A stretch of DNA of 64,000 bases from Persicaria tinctoria (Eukaryota; Streptophyta; Magnoliopsida; Caryophyllales; Polygonaceae), in the NCBI GenBank assembly GCA_037127255.1, contig JBANSL010000019.1:16019001-16083000 (forward strand), written 5' to 3'. The notes beneath the pieces are model-generated. The model searched no databases, was not told where the DNA came from, and saw only the letters and a program-made list of their open reading frames with translations. Of the stretch, positions 13,286-23,558 are shown in pieces (the stretch's first letter is position 1; each line of letters starts with the position of its first letter). The position numbers and the translations under genes are program-made.

Positions 13286-13795
13286 CATGTTCAGGCGACG
13301 GACATATAAAAAAATATTGTTGCCTGAAAATTTGGCGGAAATTCAAATTTTCGTGAAAATATAGGGGGGAAATTCACTTTTGCATTGGGGAGACATACTA
13401 ATACTAAGTTCGTCTCCTGAATCATTTCAGGCGACGAAAAATAAAAGAGTCCGTCGACTGACCATTTGGCGGAAATTCAAATTTTGGTGAAAATAATGGT
13501 GGAAAATGAAATTTTATTCGAGCAAAATGGGGCAAAAATTCACTTTTCCATTGGGGAGACGTACTAGTAATAAGTTCGTCTCCTGAATCAATTCAGGCGA
13601 TGAACAATAAACAATTCCGTCGACTAACCATTTGGCAAAAATTCAAATTTTGGTGAAAATAAAGGTGGGAAATGAATTTTATTCGAGCCAAAATGGTGTG
13701 AAATTCACTTGTCCATTGGGGAGACGTACTTTCAATAAGTTCATCTGCTGAATACTCTCAGGCGACGGGAATTTAATTGTTCCGTCACCTGAAAA
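13286..13795. repeat. Internal hairpin array between the two genes of CACTA B
   Basis: Four TTCAGGCGAYGRA / TCCGTCGMCTGA pairs and three GGGGAGACGTACT...AAGTTCGTCTCCTGAAT blocks are set in an imperfect tandem repeat. The TTTGGCGGAAATTCAAATTT block occurs at about 13332, 13466 and 13632 (spacing about 134 and 166 bp). The motif is the same as in the subterminal arrays, but it lies more than 4.8 kb from either end, directly upstream of the second gene and downstream of the transposase stop. Confidence 0.8.
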
Positions 13796-13988
13796 AATAC
13801 AGATTTTTTTAAAAAGAGCACTTGGCATGTGTTATTGCCCTGTTTACAATAACTTAGTGACAAATTGCACCAAAAAAAATAGTCTTAGAAACCATGAAAC
13901 TAACCATGTCATACACATACGAAAATAACCGCCATGTCTCACAAAAACAACGATTACAATATATGATTTATGGAATCCGAAGACATTA

Positions 13989-16900
13989 TCAACCTTCGTC
14001 ATCATCATTTTCCTCTTCGTCATCCTCTTGTTCATCTTCATCTTCATCGTCGTCTTCATCTTCATCATGTTCATCTTCCTCTTCATCTTCATCATCATCG
14101 TCTTCTTCTTCTTCTTCCTCCATTTCAAGATCAATGGCGAGGTTCAAATTTTCGAAATAGATCACCGGGCCATTCTCCTGATAAGCTTCTTCCACCTCAT
14201 TGGTAAGATCATCTCCGCGAGTTGCTAGAGTTTGAGGATCATACACGTTCCTATGGGACATCACATTAACTACTTTCCAAGCATCACCCGCCTTTGGATC
14301 ATCCACGTAAAACACTTGCCTCGCCGAGCGTGCAAGACAAAACGGGGAATCCTCATACCAACTGCTGTTTGTGTCCACAGAGAGCAAACCCATATCTACC
14401 TTGGTGCTTCCACTATTTTCAGGGTCGGTGTCAAACCACTTGCATTTAAACAACACAACTGGCATACAAGTAGCGTATATCAGCTCTACCACTTGTTCAA
14501 GTACCCCATAGTACTTAGCATCCGAAGTTTCCACCATCACCCCTGAATTTTGTGTTCTCAAATCTTTGTCTCTGTCCCATGCCAAAAAATTCACCCCATT
14601 GACAGAGCAGGCCCAATACAGTTTGCATTGTAGTGGCCCCTTTGCCAAGTTCAAAACCTCCGGTTTTAGGTAGTTGTCTCCATCTCTGTGCAACTTAGAA
14701 ACCTATACAACATAACATGTTAGAGTTCTGTTTTGGGAAAACAAACATGCAATTTGTTCAATGAATCATCACGTTCGCTCTTACCCATGGGTAGAAATAA
14801 CTGAGAAAATCTTTTCTACGTTCCCATTCTTCATACTCCGGGTAAGCCTCACTATACAGGTTCTCATGCGATGTCAAGTAGAACTCAACTTCCTTGCAGT
14901 TGGTTAAAACCTGCCAGTGAGCCTCTGCAATCATAGGTTCTCCTAACCTTTCTCTCATGATTTCACCGTGAGGACGCACAAGGCTTGAAACGACAGAAAT
15001 ATCATAGCTCAACTCCTCCATAGCATTCGTACCTGCACGGCTCTCATCTCGACCCACGAGATACAAGTTGCAGTATGTTGTTGCCTCGTTTAAAACGTAA
15101 CGCTCTGAAATACTTCCCTCCGGGTAACAGTAGTTCTTCACTTGAGCCTTATATTTGCCAAGTTGCCTATAAAACAAAGGAAGAAGTTTTGGAGGGGTAA
15201 GATGGACGTGAAATTGTGAGATGAATTTAATCGATAAGTAGCATACCTTTCTATTGGGTATATCCAGGTGTAATGTACTGGTCCAGTTTCTAACACTTGT
15301 TGCGGTAGGTGAACTAGAAGGTGTACCATGATTGTGAAAAAGTGCGGGGGATAAATCATCTCCAGTCTGCAAAGAATCTGAACTATCTCATCCTCCATCT
15401 GGCGAACATCCTCCTTCCTCACCTCCCTAGCACACAATTTCTGAAACCATTTCGCTAGCGCAACCAAAGCCTTGGCAACACCTAACGGCAGGTATGCACG
15501 GACGACAATGGGAAGAAGACGTTGAAACATAACATGAATGTCATGGGTCTTTAGGCCGTGGAACTTTCTCTCTGCAATTTTGACCTTGTTTTGCAAAGAT
15601 CCAGCGTACCCATGGGGGTACTTCACTGCACCGAACCATTCGAATATATCTGGTATGTCCTCCCGTTTCACCAGGAATGGCGGATGAGGGAGTGTTCCAT
15701 CTCTCTTCTGTGCCTTGCTTCTCCGCACCCCTCTCTGCTGCAATGCGGCTCGAGCTTTGGGACCATCCTTTGTCTTCCCTTCTATGTTAAGAGTAGTGCC
15801 GATGATGTTGTCGAAGACGTTCTTCTCGATGTGCATAACATCGAGTGCATGTCTGACTCTAATGTGACGCCAGTAAGGCAATCTCCATAACTCGGACTTG
15901 TTGGTCCAACACATTCTGTTAGTCACACTGTATGGGGCCTTAAAAGCAGGGTGCGAGCTGAGGACGGGGAAGTTGATCCTGTTGAGAAAGATGGAAACAT
16001 AATGAGAAAGACATCGGACAAACGTATGAAAAGGGAAAAGAGAGTGAAAAGAGAGTGAAAAGAGAGGTAGTTCTCGTACCTATCGATCTGTGAAAGAATT
16101 TGCTCCCCGTTCCAAGCATAAGGGCGTGTTCTGTGTTCTTCACTTCCATTGAATGCCATACCATCGGTTCGCCATGGGTGGTTTAGTGGAAGCCATCTAC
16201 GGTGCCCATCGTAAACCATTCTCCCTTGTTCATGCGTTGCAGAAGTACCGTACAAGCAAATAGGGCAGGCTTTATACCCCTTCGTCGCAGCTCCAGCCAA
16301 CATCCCCATGCTAGGAAAGTCGCTTATAGTCCACAACACTGCTGCTTTCATCGTGAAAGTGGACCTTGAGTATCGATCAACAGTATATACTCCAGTCCCC
16401 CATAAGTGGCGAAGCTCATCGATCAACGGCTGCATGAACACACTAAGACACTTTCCTGGAGACTTTGGTCCCGGAATCAACAACGATAACATGTTGAATT
16501 CCTTCTTCATGCACAATGATGGAGGCAAGTTGTATGGCATCACTATGACATGCCATGTGCTATGGAGGGTTGACTGATTCCCAAATGGATTGAATCCATC
16601 GGTTGCAAGTGCAAGTCTCACATTCCTCACGTCTTCAGAGAAATGCGGGTAGGTTTTGTTGAATTCTTTCCATGCCTCACCATCTGATGGGTGTTTCAAC
16701 CATTCTGCATCTCTCACCCGCTCACCATGCCATCGCATAGCCTTTGCAATGTTCGGTTCCATGAACAATCTCTTCAGTCTAAGGGTTAAGGGAAAGTACT
16801 GGAGAACCTTCCTGGGAACCTTGCCTCTCGTACCCTCCCTAGTACACCACCTAGGTGTGTTGCACTTGGGGCACGCTTCGAGATCTGCATATTGTTTGCG

Positions 16901-17623
16901 AAATAGCACACAATTATACTCACAAGCGTCGATCAGCTCGTACCCAAATGCAAGGTCCCTAATCACACTCTTCATCTTCGCTCCATCCGTAGGATGTTTA
17001 TGTCCTTTCGGCAACATGCGAGCAATGTGTGCGCACATGGCGTCCATGCTCCTATCTGTCCAACCAAACTCTGACTTCATCTGCATTGCATCCAGACAGG
17101 CATCCAGAACAGTCATATCGTTGTTCTCACACAATGACATGTTTGCTGCCTCTACAAGCCTATTATATTTCTCGTAATCATCGTCAACAACATATTGGAA
17201 CGGAGGATCGTCGGGGACAGAGTGCGCCTCATATCCGGCATGAAATGGAAAAGCATCGTGCAGAATGTTCATAGCAGGACCATCAACGGAGGAAGATGCC
17301 CCTTCCTCCAGGATCTGCGTTCGTCGTTGCTCATTTGTCCTATCAACTGGGGCTTCGCCATGCTTGTCCCAAACAGTATAACTAGGCCACATTCCCATGT
17401 GGGCCAAATGACTGTGTATTTCATCTATTGGGTGCCATTCATTGTTGCGGCATCTCCGACACGGACATAGGAAATGAGTCATTCCATTCGCATTATCTCT
17501 AAGATTCTGCATAAAGAGAAATATTCCATTTTGATACTCCCCATGAGCGTGAGGGAGTAGCATCCAACTTTTGTCGCCCATTATCGTCCTATCATTATCA
17601 ATCCATTCATATGAATTCATCAC
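13989..17623 (-). CDS. TNP2-type CACTA transposase, four exons, 1123 aa
   Basis: Minus-strand exons are 17623-16080, 15978-15247, 15166-14785 and 14702-13989. All borders are GT-AG, phases agree (2, 2, 0), and no stop interrupts 3372 nt. It cuts and rejoins CACTA ends in the nucleus. Order: transposase-associated N-domain (about residues 15-95; GDKSWMLLP, CPCRRC at 53-58, YTVWDKHGE), then the Transposase_21 core with CPKC at 251, DGFNPFG at 342-348, MPYNLPPSLCMK, CPIC at 453 and HALDVMHIEKNVFD. DUF4218-like and DUF4216-like parts follow, the latter with FYVDDPK and WKVVNVMSHRN. The last 45 residues are almost all D/E. The start at 17623 is the first ATG; ATG at 17581, just before GDKSWM, is an alternative. 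The antisense serine-rich frame at 13894-14160 is a shadow of the acidic tail. I name the family with confidence; activity is inferred. Confidence 0.88.
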
Positions 17624-18239
17624 ATTCTAAAATGAAATTGCACATAAACAATCCATTCTCATCATCTATGTCATTCTACACCACATTCTAAAATAAAATT
17701 GAACATAAACAATCCATTCACATACACAATCCATTCATACCTCAAACTCAATTTAAAATCAATTTCCAATCATAACGTTCTAAATTCCATTTTCATCAAA
17801 AACTCAAATAAAAATTCCATTCTCATCATCTATGTCATTCTACACCACATTCTAAAATAAAATTGAACATAAACAATCTATTCACATAAACAATCAATTC
17901 ATAACACAAACTCAATTTAACCTCCATTTAACCTCAATTTCAACTCCATATATACATACACAACTCTTTCCCCTCATAAACTCCATTCAAACAACTTTTT
18001 TACCATCCAAACTCCATTAAAAAAGACAAGCTCATCATCAAATATCCAAACAAACAATGTATATGCATATATTCAACAAAAAAAACAAAAAAATTTAAAA
18101 TTTATACATACCTTCAATGGAGGTGTGAAATGGGGGAAGAGTTTTGGAGCCCTCTAGGGTTATTTTGAGAGAAAGGATGAAGATGAGAATGATTTATTGT
18201 ACAGTACAACCGATTTTAATTGTTTGTTACGGAAAACAC
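17624..18239. promoter_or_regulatory. Upstream region of the B transposase
   Basis: AT-rich with no open frame. A segment reading CATTCTAAAATAAAATTGAACATAAACAATC occurs at about 17685 and again at about 17850 inside a duplicated block. On the minus strand it should hold the promoter and leader of the transposase; no precise TATA box can be assigned. Confidence 0.4.
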
Positions 18240-18690
18240 ATTCAGGCGACGGATATATATATAACTCTGTCTCCTGAATGAACAGTATTTAATATCCCCA
18301 ACCAACCGGACTTTATTACTCTACTTTTGAAAAAGTCCAACGTTCAGGCGACGAACCACAAGAACTTCTGTCGCTAAAAAGGCCCGAACAACGCTCAGGC
18401 GACGAACCACTAGTATTTCCGTCGCTAGAAAGGCCCATTCTGACAGCCGTCATTCGGATACCTATTTGGGCGACCGATCTTGAGCAAAGTTCGTCACCTG
18501 AATTTGTTCCGTCGCCTGAGTACAGTTCAGCCGACGAACATTGAGGTTTTCTGGTCGGCTGAACATGGGTTGGAGGCGTTTTGGGCCTCCCAACGTTCAG
18601 GCGACGAGCCTTAGTAAGTTCATCGCCCGAACCTGATTCAGGCGACGAACCTTTTGAGTTCCGTCAAGCGAGACGCAATCTGGCGTAGTG
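18240..18690. repeat. Right subterminal hairpin array of CACTA B
   Basis: TTCAGGCGACGGA/ACTCTGTCTCCTGAA, TTCAGGCGACGAACC...TCTGTCGC and similar pairs lead up to the GCGTAGTG end. The spacers differ from the left array, so the two ends share only the motif and the 14-bp terminus. Confidence 0.85.
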
Positions 18691-19550
18691 TCTCGATCTC
18701 TTGCTCTCATCTCTCCAGCTCTCTCGATCTCGAACCGACCTGTAATTGCAATTCAGATCTCGATCTCAATTTCTAATTCCCCCAATTTCACCCCAATTCA
18801 GATCTGTAATTGCAGGTTGTACTCAGATTTGACTCCTTTGCAAAAAAAAAAATGCATTTTTTGCTCCGATTCTACTCACCGTCGTCAATCAAGAGAGCAT
18901 CAGATGGATTCGGTGGTGCAGGCTCGCAATTGGTGTTCAGATCGATGCTGCCCTCCGTCGATTTCGGTGGGGCAGGCTCGCAATCGGCGTTCGATGCTGC
19001 CCTCCGTCGACTTCGGTCTCGCAATCGGTCGCCATCCTCGTGGTAAATTGCAATCACCGGAGTTCGCGCAGGGGCCCTTCCTCCCCTGAGATCCGCGATC
19101 GCCTATGAGGATCCAGATCCGAGATCTTCTCAGAATGATCCACGACTCTTCTGGTTGTCATGGATGTGCAGAAGATGTTTGGGGTTAAAGGACGGTGGCC
19201 GGTGGCTGGGAATTAACGACGGTGGAGAGGACGAGGGAAGCATGAGGATGATTGGGAGGATGATTGATGAGGAACGAAGGCGGTGGAGAGGACGAGGGTC
19301 GCGTTTTCTTTGCCGATCAACCAGGTTGCGTTCAAGCTTGCAATTTTTGCTCTCGCCGATCAACTTCGCTCAAGACAAATACACCGGAGCGACAAAAGAG
19401 GTGTGTCCTTTGGGTGCCACAGCTACCAAATTTTTTTTATAAAAAAGAATAGCTAACGAGCCGGTGGTTGAAGCGCTCATATAAGAGGTAAAATGAAGAG
19501 CACATGGGCAGCCCCAGCCTACATTTCAAAGACATGCACACTTACGGAGC
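18691..19550. other. GC-richer gene-like remnant next to CACTA B
   Basis: It begins with a CT-rich leader-like stretch (TCTCGATCTCTTGCTCTC) and continues with GC-rich sequence containing an imperfect duplication (GCAGGCTCGCAATYGG and GATGCTGCCCTCCGTCGA occur twice, about 18915-19015) and a repeated GGTGGAGAGGACGAGGG (about 19210 and 19280). Open frames are short and unlike any protein I know. It may be the 5' end of a host gene or a captured piece of one. Confidence 0.35.
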
Positions 19551-19557
19551 TTCGATA

Positions 19558-19797
19558 TTTTTTTTTTTTTTATTAGGTACGAATTCGAGCTCAGACAAGC
19601 CTGAAACTCGAGAGGCCGACGAATCGGCAAACGGAGAATCCGTCAACATACAACATAATAAAAACACAAATAAGCACAAATGTAAGAAAACCCAAAACAA
19701 CCCGAAGAAATCGTCCGCCAGAAGAGAAGTCGATGGAGATCCAGGGCGAGCCACGAATACCGAGAACACGAGAGAGTGCGATATGTATCCCAAGTAA
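19558..19797 (-). mobile_element. Short LINE-like 3' tail, copy 1
   Basis: On the minus strand the sequence ends GAGCTCGAATTCGTACCTAATAA followed by a run of A (T14 on the plus strand at 19558-19571). The upstream block resembles 19985-20400. The shared C-terminal ending (LEF-PNK, then AATAA) and the A tail suggest 3' ends of one 5'-truncated non-LTR retrotransposon family. Confidence 0.4.
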
Positions 19798-19984
19798 GAT
19801 TAGTAATTTTAAAACTTTCTTTTTTAATGTTTAACATCATTTTCTATATATAAAAAATATATATATTTGAATATGATCTAATTTTATCTACCAATAAACA
19901 CTCATATTGCATATGCTGGAGCTAAAAAACAAATAAAATATTTTTTGTGTAATTAATTGCGATTATATATATAAATATTTATTA

Positions 19985-20400
19985 GGTAAGAATTCGAGGG
20001 TCAGACAGGCCTGACACCTCGAGAGGCCGACTAGGTCGGTAGACGGCGAACTGTCAAACATACAAAGTAAAATAAAACCGGTGCTAAACAAAAGTAGCAA
20101 GAAAACAGATCCAGATGAACAAACGAGCCCAAATCCTATAAAGTTGAGGACAACGTAGACTAAACCCGAAGCCAAGCGCCACCAAGCAATAGCACTGCTA
20201 GCTAGCGGTACATCAGGAGTCCCTGTGGGCGATGAAGACAATCCTCCAAGAAAACTTTCGTAACTCGGAGTCGCCTTGATGCACACCGCCTCGACCCCAG
20301 CAAGACTCGGCATCGGACACCAGAGCCTCAACTAAGACAAGGACCGCCAAGAACAACCGGAGACGCCACCGAGAACCACCCTCGCAAGACGTACCGAAAA
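19985..20400 (-). mobile_element. Short LINE-like 3' tail, copy 2
   Basis: The minus-strand frame 20331-19963 (122 aa) ends CLTLEFLPNK before CTTACCTAATAAATATTTATATATA. It shares the CTCGAGAGGCCGAC, GTCAAACATACAA and CGAATTC blocks with copy 1. No reverse transcriptase motif is present, so the assignment rests on the shared tail only. Confidence 0.35.
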
Positions 20401-21162
20401 ACCCTTTCGGGATTTAAACAAGACCCTTTCAAGATTGGTTTTCACCTAATAATTTATCTATTTTTTTTATCTCATCGGGCCACTTATATATATACGTGTG
20501 TGTGTGTGAGAGAGAGATATAGGGAAGCTTTAAAATGTAAAACATCCTTAACGTTTTTAATTGCTTAAGGTGTAAAATTTAATTTTTTTTAATAAATCAA
20601 CACACGCTTCACATGGACAACATCCCGCGCTTCACATATAAAGCACCGATCAGGCCAGCATCGGCTTCTCTCTCGGCCTCCCACACCCACCTCGAGCCAC
20701 CTCCGGCCACCAGACCCTAGCCGCACTCGAGCCCACCCCTGTGCGCACCTACCGACCCCAGCATCCACCTGGTTCGAGCCCTATAGCCGCACCACCGAGC
20801 CTTTCTTCCCCTACTGCTTGCTCAACATATTGACCTTTCCATAGCCCATCGAGCCATCTTTGACCCACCAGCCACACCACCCTCGAACCCCCATCCTCAT
20901 CCGCACCCAGCAAGCCCTGAACCGCCCTCGTGCGTGCCCAGCCGAACTCAAACCGAGCCCATCTCCCCCAACAGTCCTGTTCGACATTTTTGGCTCGAAA
21001 CCATTCGAAATCCCGATTTTTATCCTTGTTTCAACTCTTATTTGGTATGATTTCTAACCCTAGACTTGTTTATTACAATTATTTGGATTGTTTGAATGAT
21101 TTAGGTTGAGATTGAAAACCTAGGGTTTGATTTAGGAGTGGAATTTAGGGCTTTTTGCCAAC

Positions 21163-21640
21163 AACCAAATTGATTAAAATTGATGATATGGTTGTTTTGT
21201 TGGGTTGATTTTGAGCTAATTTCATGTTCATATCATTGTCAAATTGTTTATGGATCATGAGCTAATTGAATTTTAGATTTTTATATTGCGATATGCTTTA
21301 GAATTTGGAGTTTTTTGCCAAAAGCCAAATTGACTGAAATTGATGATATGGTTGTGTTGTTGGGTTGATTTGCAGCTAATTTTATTTTCATAGCATTGTC
21401 AAATTGTTTATGGATTATGATCTAATTGGATTTTAGAATTTTATTGCGATATATTTTAGAATTTGGGTTTTTTTTCTACCAACATCCAAATTGATTGAAA
21501 TTGATGATATGGTTGTGATGTTGGGTTGATTTGGAGCTAATTTCATTCTCATAGCATTGTCAAATTGTTTGTGAATCATGAGCTAATTCAATTTTAGAAT
21601 TTTATTGCGATACGCTTTAGGTCGATTATGTTCTTCTATT
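21163..21640. repeat. Three tandem copies of a 160-bp unit
   Basis: The unit starts CCAAATTGAYTRAAATTGATGATATGG at about 21164, 21325 and 21486 and ends with GCGATAYRYTTTAG. It contains no open frame. Copies differ by scattered substitutions, so the duplication is not recent. Confidence 0.85.
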
Positions 21641-21661
21641 TTAGCATGAAAATCATAATTT

Positions 21662-21732
21662 AGCCTATTAGCTCAATTGGTAGAGCAATGTGCGTTTGGA
21701 CAAAGATGTGGGTTCAAATCCCACATAGGTTA
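21662..21732 (+). other. tRNA-like sequence T1
   Basis: The 71-bp sequence has a 7-bp acceptor-like stem (AGCCTAT with ATAGGTT), a D-arm-like AGCTCAATTGGTAGAGC (A box) and a T arm GTGGGTTCAAATCCCAC (B box). The anticodon arm is short and does not fold as 5 bp plus 7 nt, so it is a tRNA relic rather than a working gene. It lies at the left border of a block of 21-bp repeats and is inverted relative to T2. Confidence 0.7.
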
Positions 21733-21769
21733 CATAATAGACAAAAGCGCAACAATCGCAAATTGTTAA

Positions 21770-22300
21770 TCACGCACATTATAATCTTAGTTATGCACTT
21801 TTTAACCTTAATTATGCACATTTTAATCTTATTTATGCACTTTAATTTTAAAAGCTTATACGTAAAAAAATCGATTTCAAACTCACATTTATCAACCTTA
21901 ATTATCTGAGAGGTGAACCCAAACTCTCAAAAGTAAAAAAAAAAACAAAATTAAAACATTGATTTCAAAAGCACATTTTTTGTCTTATTAATGCACTTTA
22001 TGATCTTAAATTTGGACAATTGTATTCTAAATCTGCACAATTCTATCTTACATTTCCGCAATTGTATCTTACTTTTGCACAATTGTAGTTTAAATTTGCA
22101 CAATTGTATCCTACTTTTGCACACTTGTATTCTAAATGTGCACATTACAATTTTATTTTCCCACTTTATGTTCTTATATTTGCACATTAAAGTTGCACAA
22201 ATGCACTTTAAAGTTGCACAAATGCACTTCACAGTTGCACAAATGCACATTATAATTTTATTTTTGCACCTTATACTATTCACGAAGAGAACCTTATACT
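21770..22300. repeat. 21-bp degenerate tandem repeat with TGCAC core (block 1)
   Basis: TGCAC recurs every 21 bp, for example TGCACAATTGTAGTTTAAATT, then TGCACAATTGTATCCTACTTT, then TGCACACTTGTATTCTAAATG. Only the pentamer is conserved; the 16-bp spacer is AT-rich and variable. Because 21 is divisible by 3, long meaningless open frames appear on both strands (21951-22320). More units occur at 22612-22700. Confidence 0.85.
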
Positions 22301-22335
22301 ATTCACGAAGAGAAATATAATAAGAGATACCACGA

Positions 22336-22407
22336 TAGCCTATACGGGGTTTGAACCCGCATCTTTGTGCATAGGCACATTGCTCTCCAATTTTGAGCTA
22401 ATAGGCT
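22336..22407 (-). other. tRNA-like sequence T2, inverted relative to T1
   Basis: The minus strand reads AGCCTATTAGCTCAAAATTGG, GAGAGC, then GCGGGTTCAAACCCCGT and ATAGGCTA. The acceptor-like stem is a perfect 7 bp. The middle arm forms TGTGC/GCACA with only a 4-nt loop, not a normal anticodon loop. With T1 it makes an inverted pair about 600 bp apart enclosing the 21-bp repeats. Confidence 0.7.
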
Positions 22408-23138
22408 TTTAATGACACATTGGAAGCGAGAGAAATGGATGTAAGTAGCAAAAAACGAAGATAAAATAACAAGCAGCACCCTCTTGCGAACAGGAGTTGG
22501 GCATCTCAGCCCTCTTAATCCACTCAAAGAAATAGACGATAAGTTCGCCCCTGGACCCCCCGATGCGACGCCGATGAAAAATGATTCAAAACACATTAAC
22601 AATAACCTTAATTGTGCACTTTATATTATTACTCATACACATTGTGATTTTATTCTTGCACTTTATCATTTTATTTATACACTTTATATTTGCACAGTAA
22701 AAGGTGTCGAAAATGGGAAAAAGTGCATTTACCCATAAAATTAGACATATTTACCAATTTACCCATAAATTAAACATATTTCAATTACAAATTTTTATAA
22801 TTGAAATAGGCACATTTACCTATTTACCCCATAATGAATTATTATGTCTGCTCAAAATAAAGTTATATTTGCACAATAAGATGTTAATGTGCACAAAAGC
22901 AAGTTATACTTGCACAGCAGAAAGTGTTAACATAAAAATAATAATTCTGTGACAAAAGGAAAAAAAAAAATTCTGGCCCGAGAAGGGGGCGAGGGGGGGC
23001 ACACGCATGGGCAAGGAGGCAGACATTCTACGTACTAATTAAATTTAGCTCATTGGTAATTAAATTAGGCCCATTAGTAATTAAAATATGCCCATACTTT
23101 TTACACCTTAAGAACTTTTTATATTTGAAGCAATCCAT

Positions 23139-23154
23139 ACATATATATATATAT
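23139..23154. repeat. (TA)n junction between E2 and E3a
   Basis: A short TA tract is the only sequence between the E2 right terminus and the E3a left terminus (GCCTTATTGTGTATCATGTA). Confidence 0.8.
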
Positions 23155-23558
23155 AGCCTTATTGTGTATCATGTACACAAATCTAGACCGTTGATCTAAA
23201 AGAAATTAAAGGTCAAGAGTATGCCACATAAGGGGGTAACTTTGTAAAAAGAAATGAAAAAAAATGCCCCACCTTTAATTGGAAGCGTGTGAAAGGAATC
23301 CCAATTCTCAATCCCCCAACAACCCTAATTAAAAAGGAGAGAAAAATGGCCAAATTGGAGACGCCTCCTTCTTGATCCCTTCTTCTTGCTCCCATGGAGG
23401 ATTGCGGATGAGATGGTGATGGTGGTTGGCAACTCGGTAAGCAAATTCGAAAGAGATGGCGATGGCGGCTAGCGAAGGTGGCGGTGGAGGCGATTAGCGA
23501 AACCACCAAGACACGCAACGAAGGGCTAGGGCGCCGCCTCTACATCGGGGTTGTCGAC

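Larger units (their letters stand above)
7390..18690 (-). mobile_element. Complete CACTA (En/Spm) transposon B, 11.3 kb
   Basis: The left end is CACTACACCAGATGGCC at 7390. The right end is ATCTGGCGTAGTG, finishing at 18690 (reverse complement CACTACGCCAGATTG). The terminal inverted repeat is about 14 bp with two differences. Both ends carry subterminal GGCGACGRA hairpins. Two genes run on the minus strand: a TNP2-type transposase (17623-13989) and then a second-protein gene (about 12930-8393), with an internal hairpin array between them. CACTA elements normally make 3-bp target duplications, but the flanks are TTG (left) and TCT (right), which do not match. Confidence 0.9.
20517..23138. mobile_element. 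E2: TA-flanked TIR element
   Basis: The left end follows a TATATA/GTGTGTG/GAGAGAGATA tract and reads AGGGAAGCTTTAAAATGTAA followed shortly by CTTAAGGTGTAAAA. The right end, reverse-complemented, reads TATGGATTGCTTCAAATATAA then CTTAAGGTGTAAAA. The terminal repeats match imperfectly. The right end touches the (TA)n at 23139-23154 shared with E3a. Contents: a GC-rich exon-like piece (20640-21060), three tandem copies of a 160-bp unit, a tRNA-like sequence, 21-bp TGCAC repeats, an inverted tRNA-like sequence, and more 21-bp repeats. No transposase is visible. Confidence 0.55.

Noticed and set aside
13894..14160. Poly-serine ORF on the plus strand
   Set aside because: Shadow of the acidic C-terminal tail of the transposase.
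21662..21732. Functional tRNA gene at T1 (also T2 and T3)
   Set aside because: The anticodon arm is shortened and unpaired in all three, and the copies occur inside repeats.
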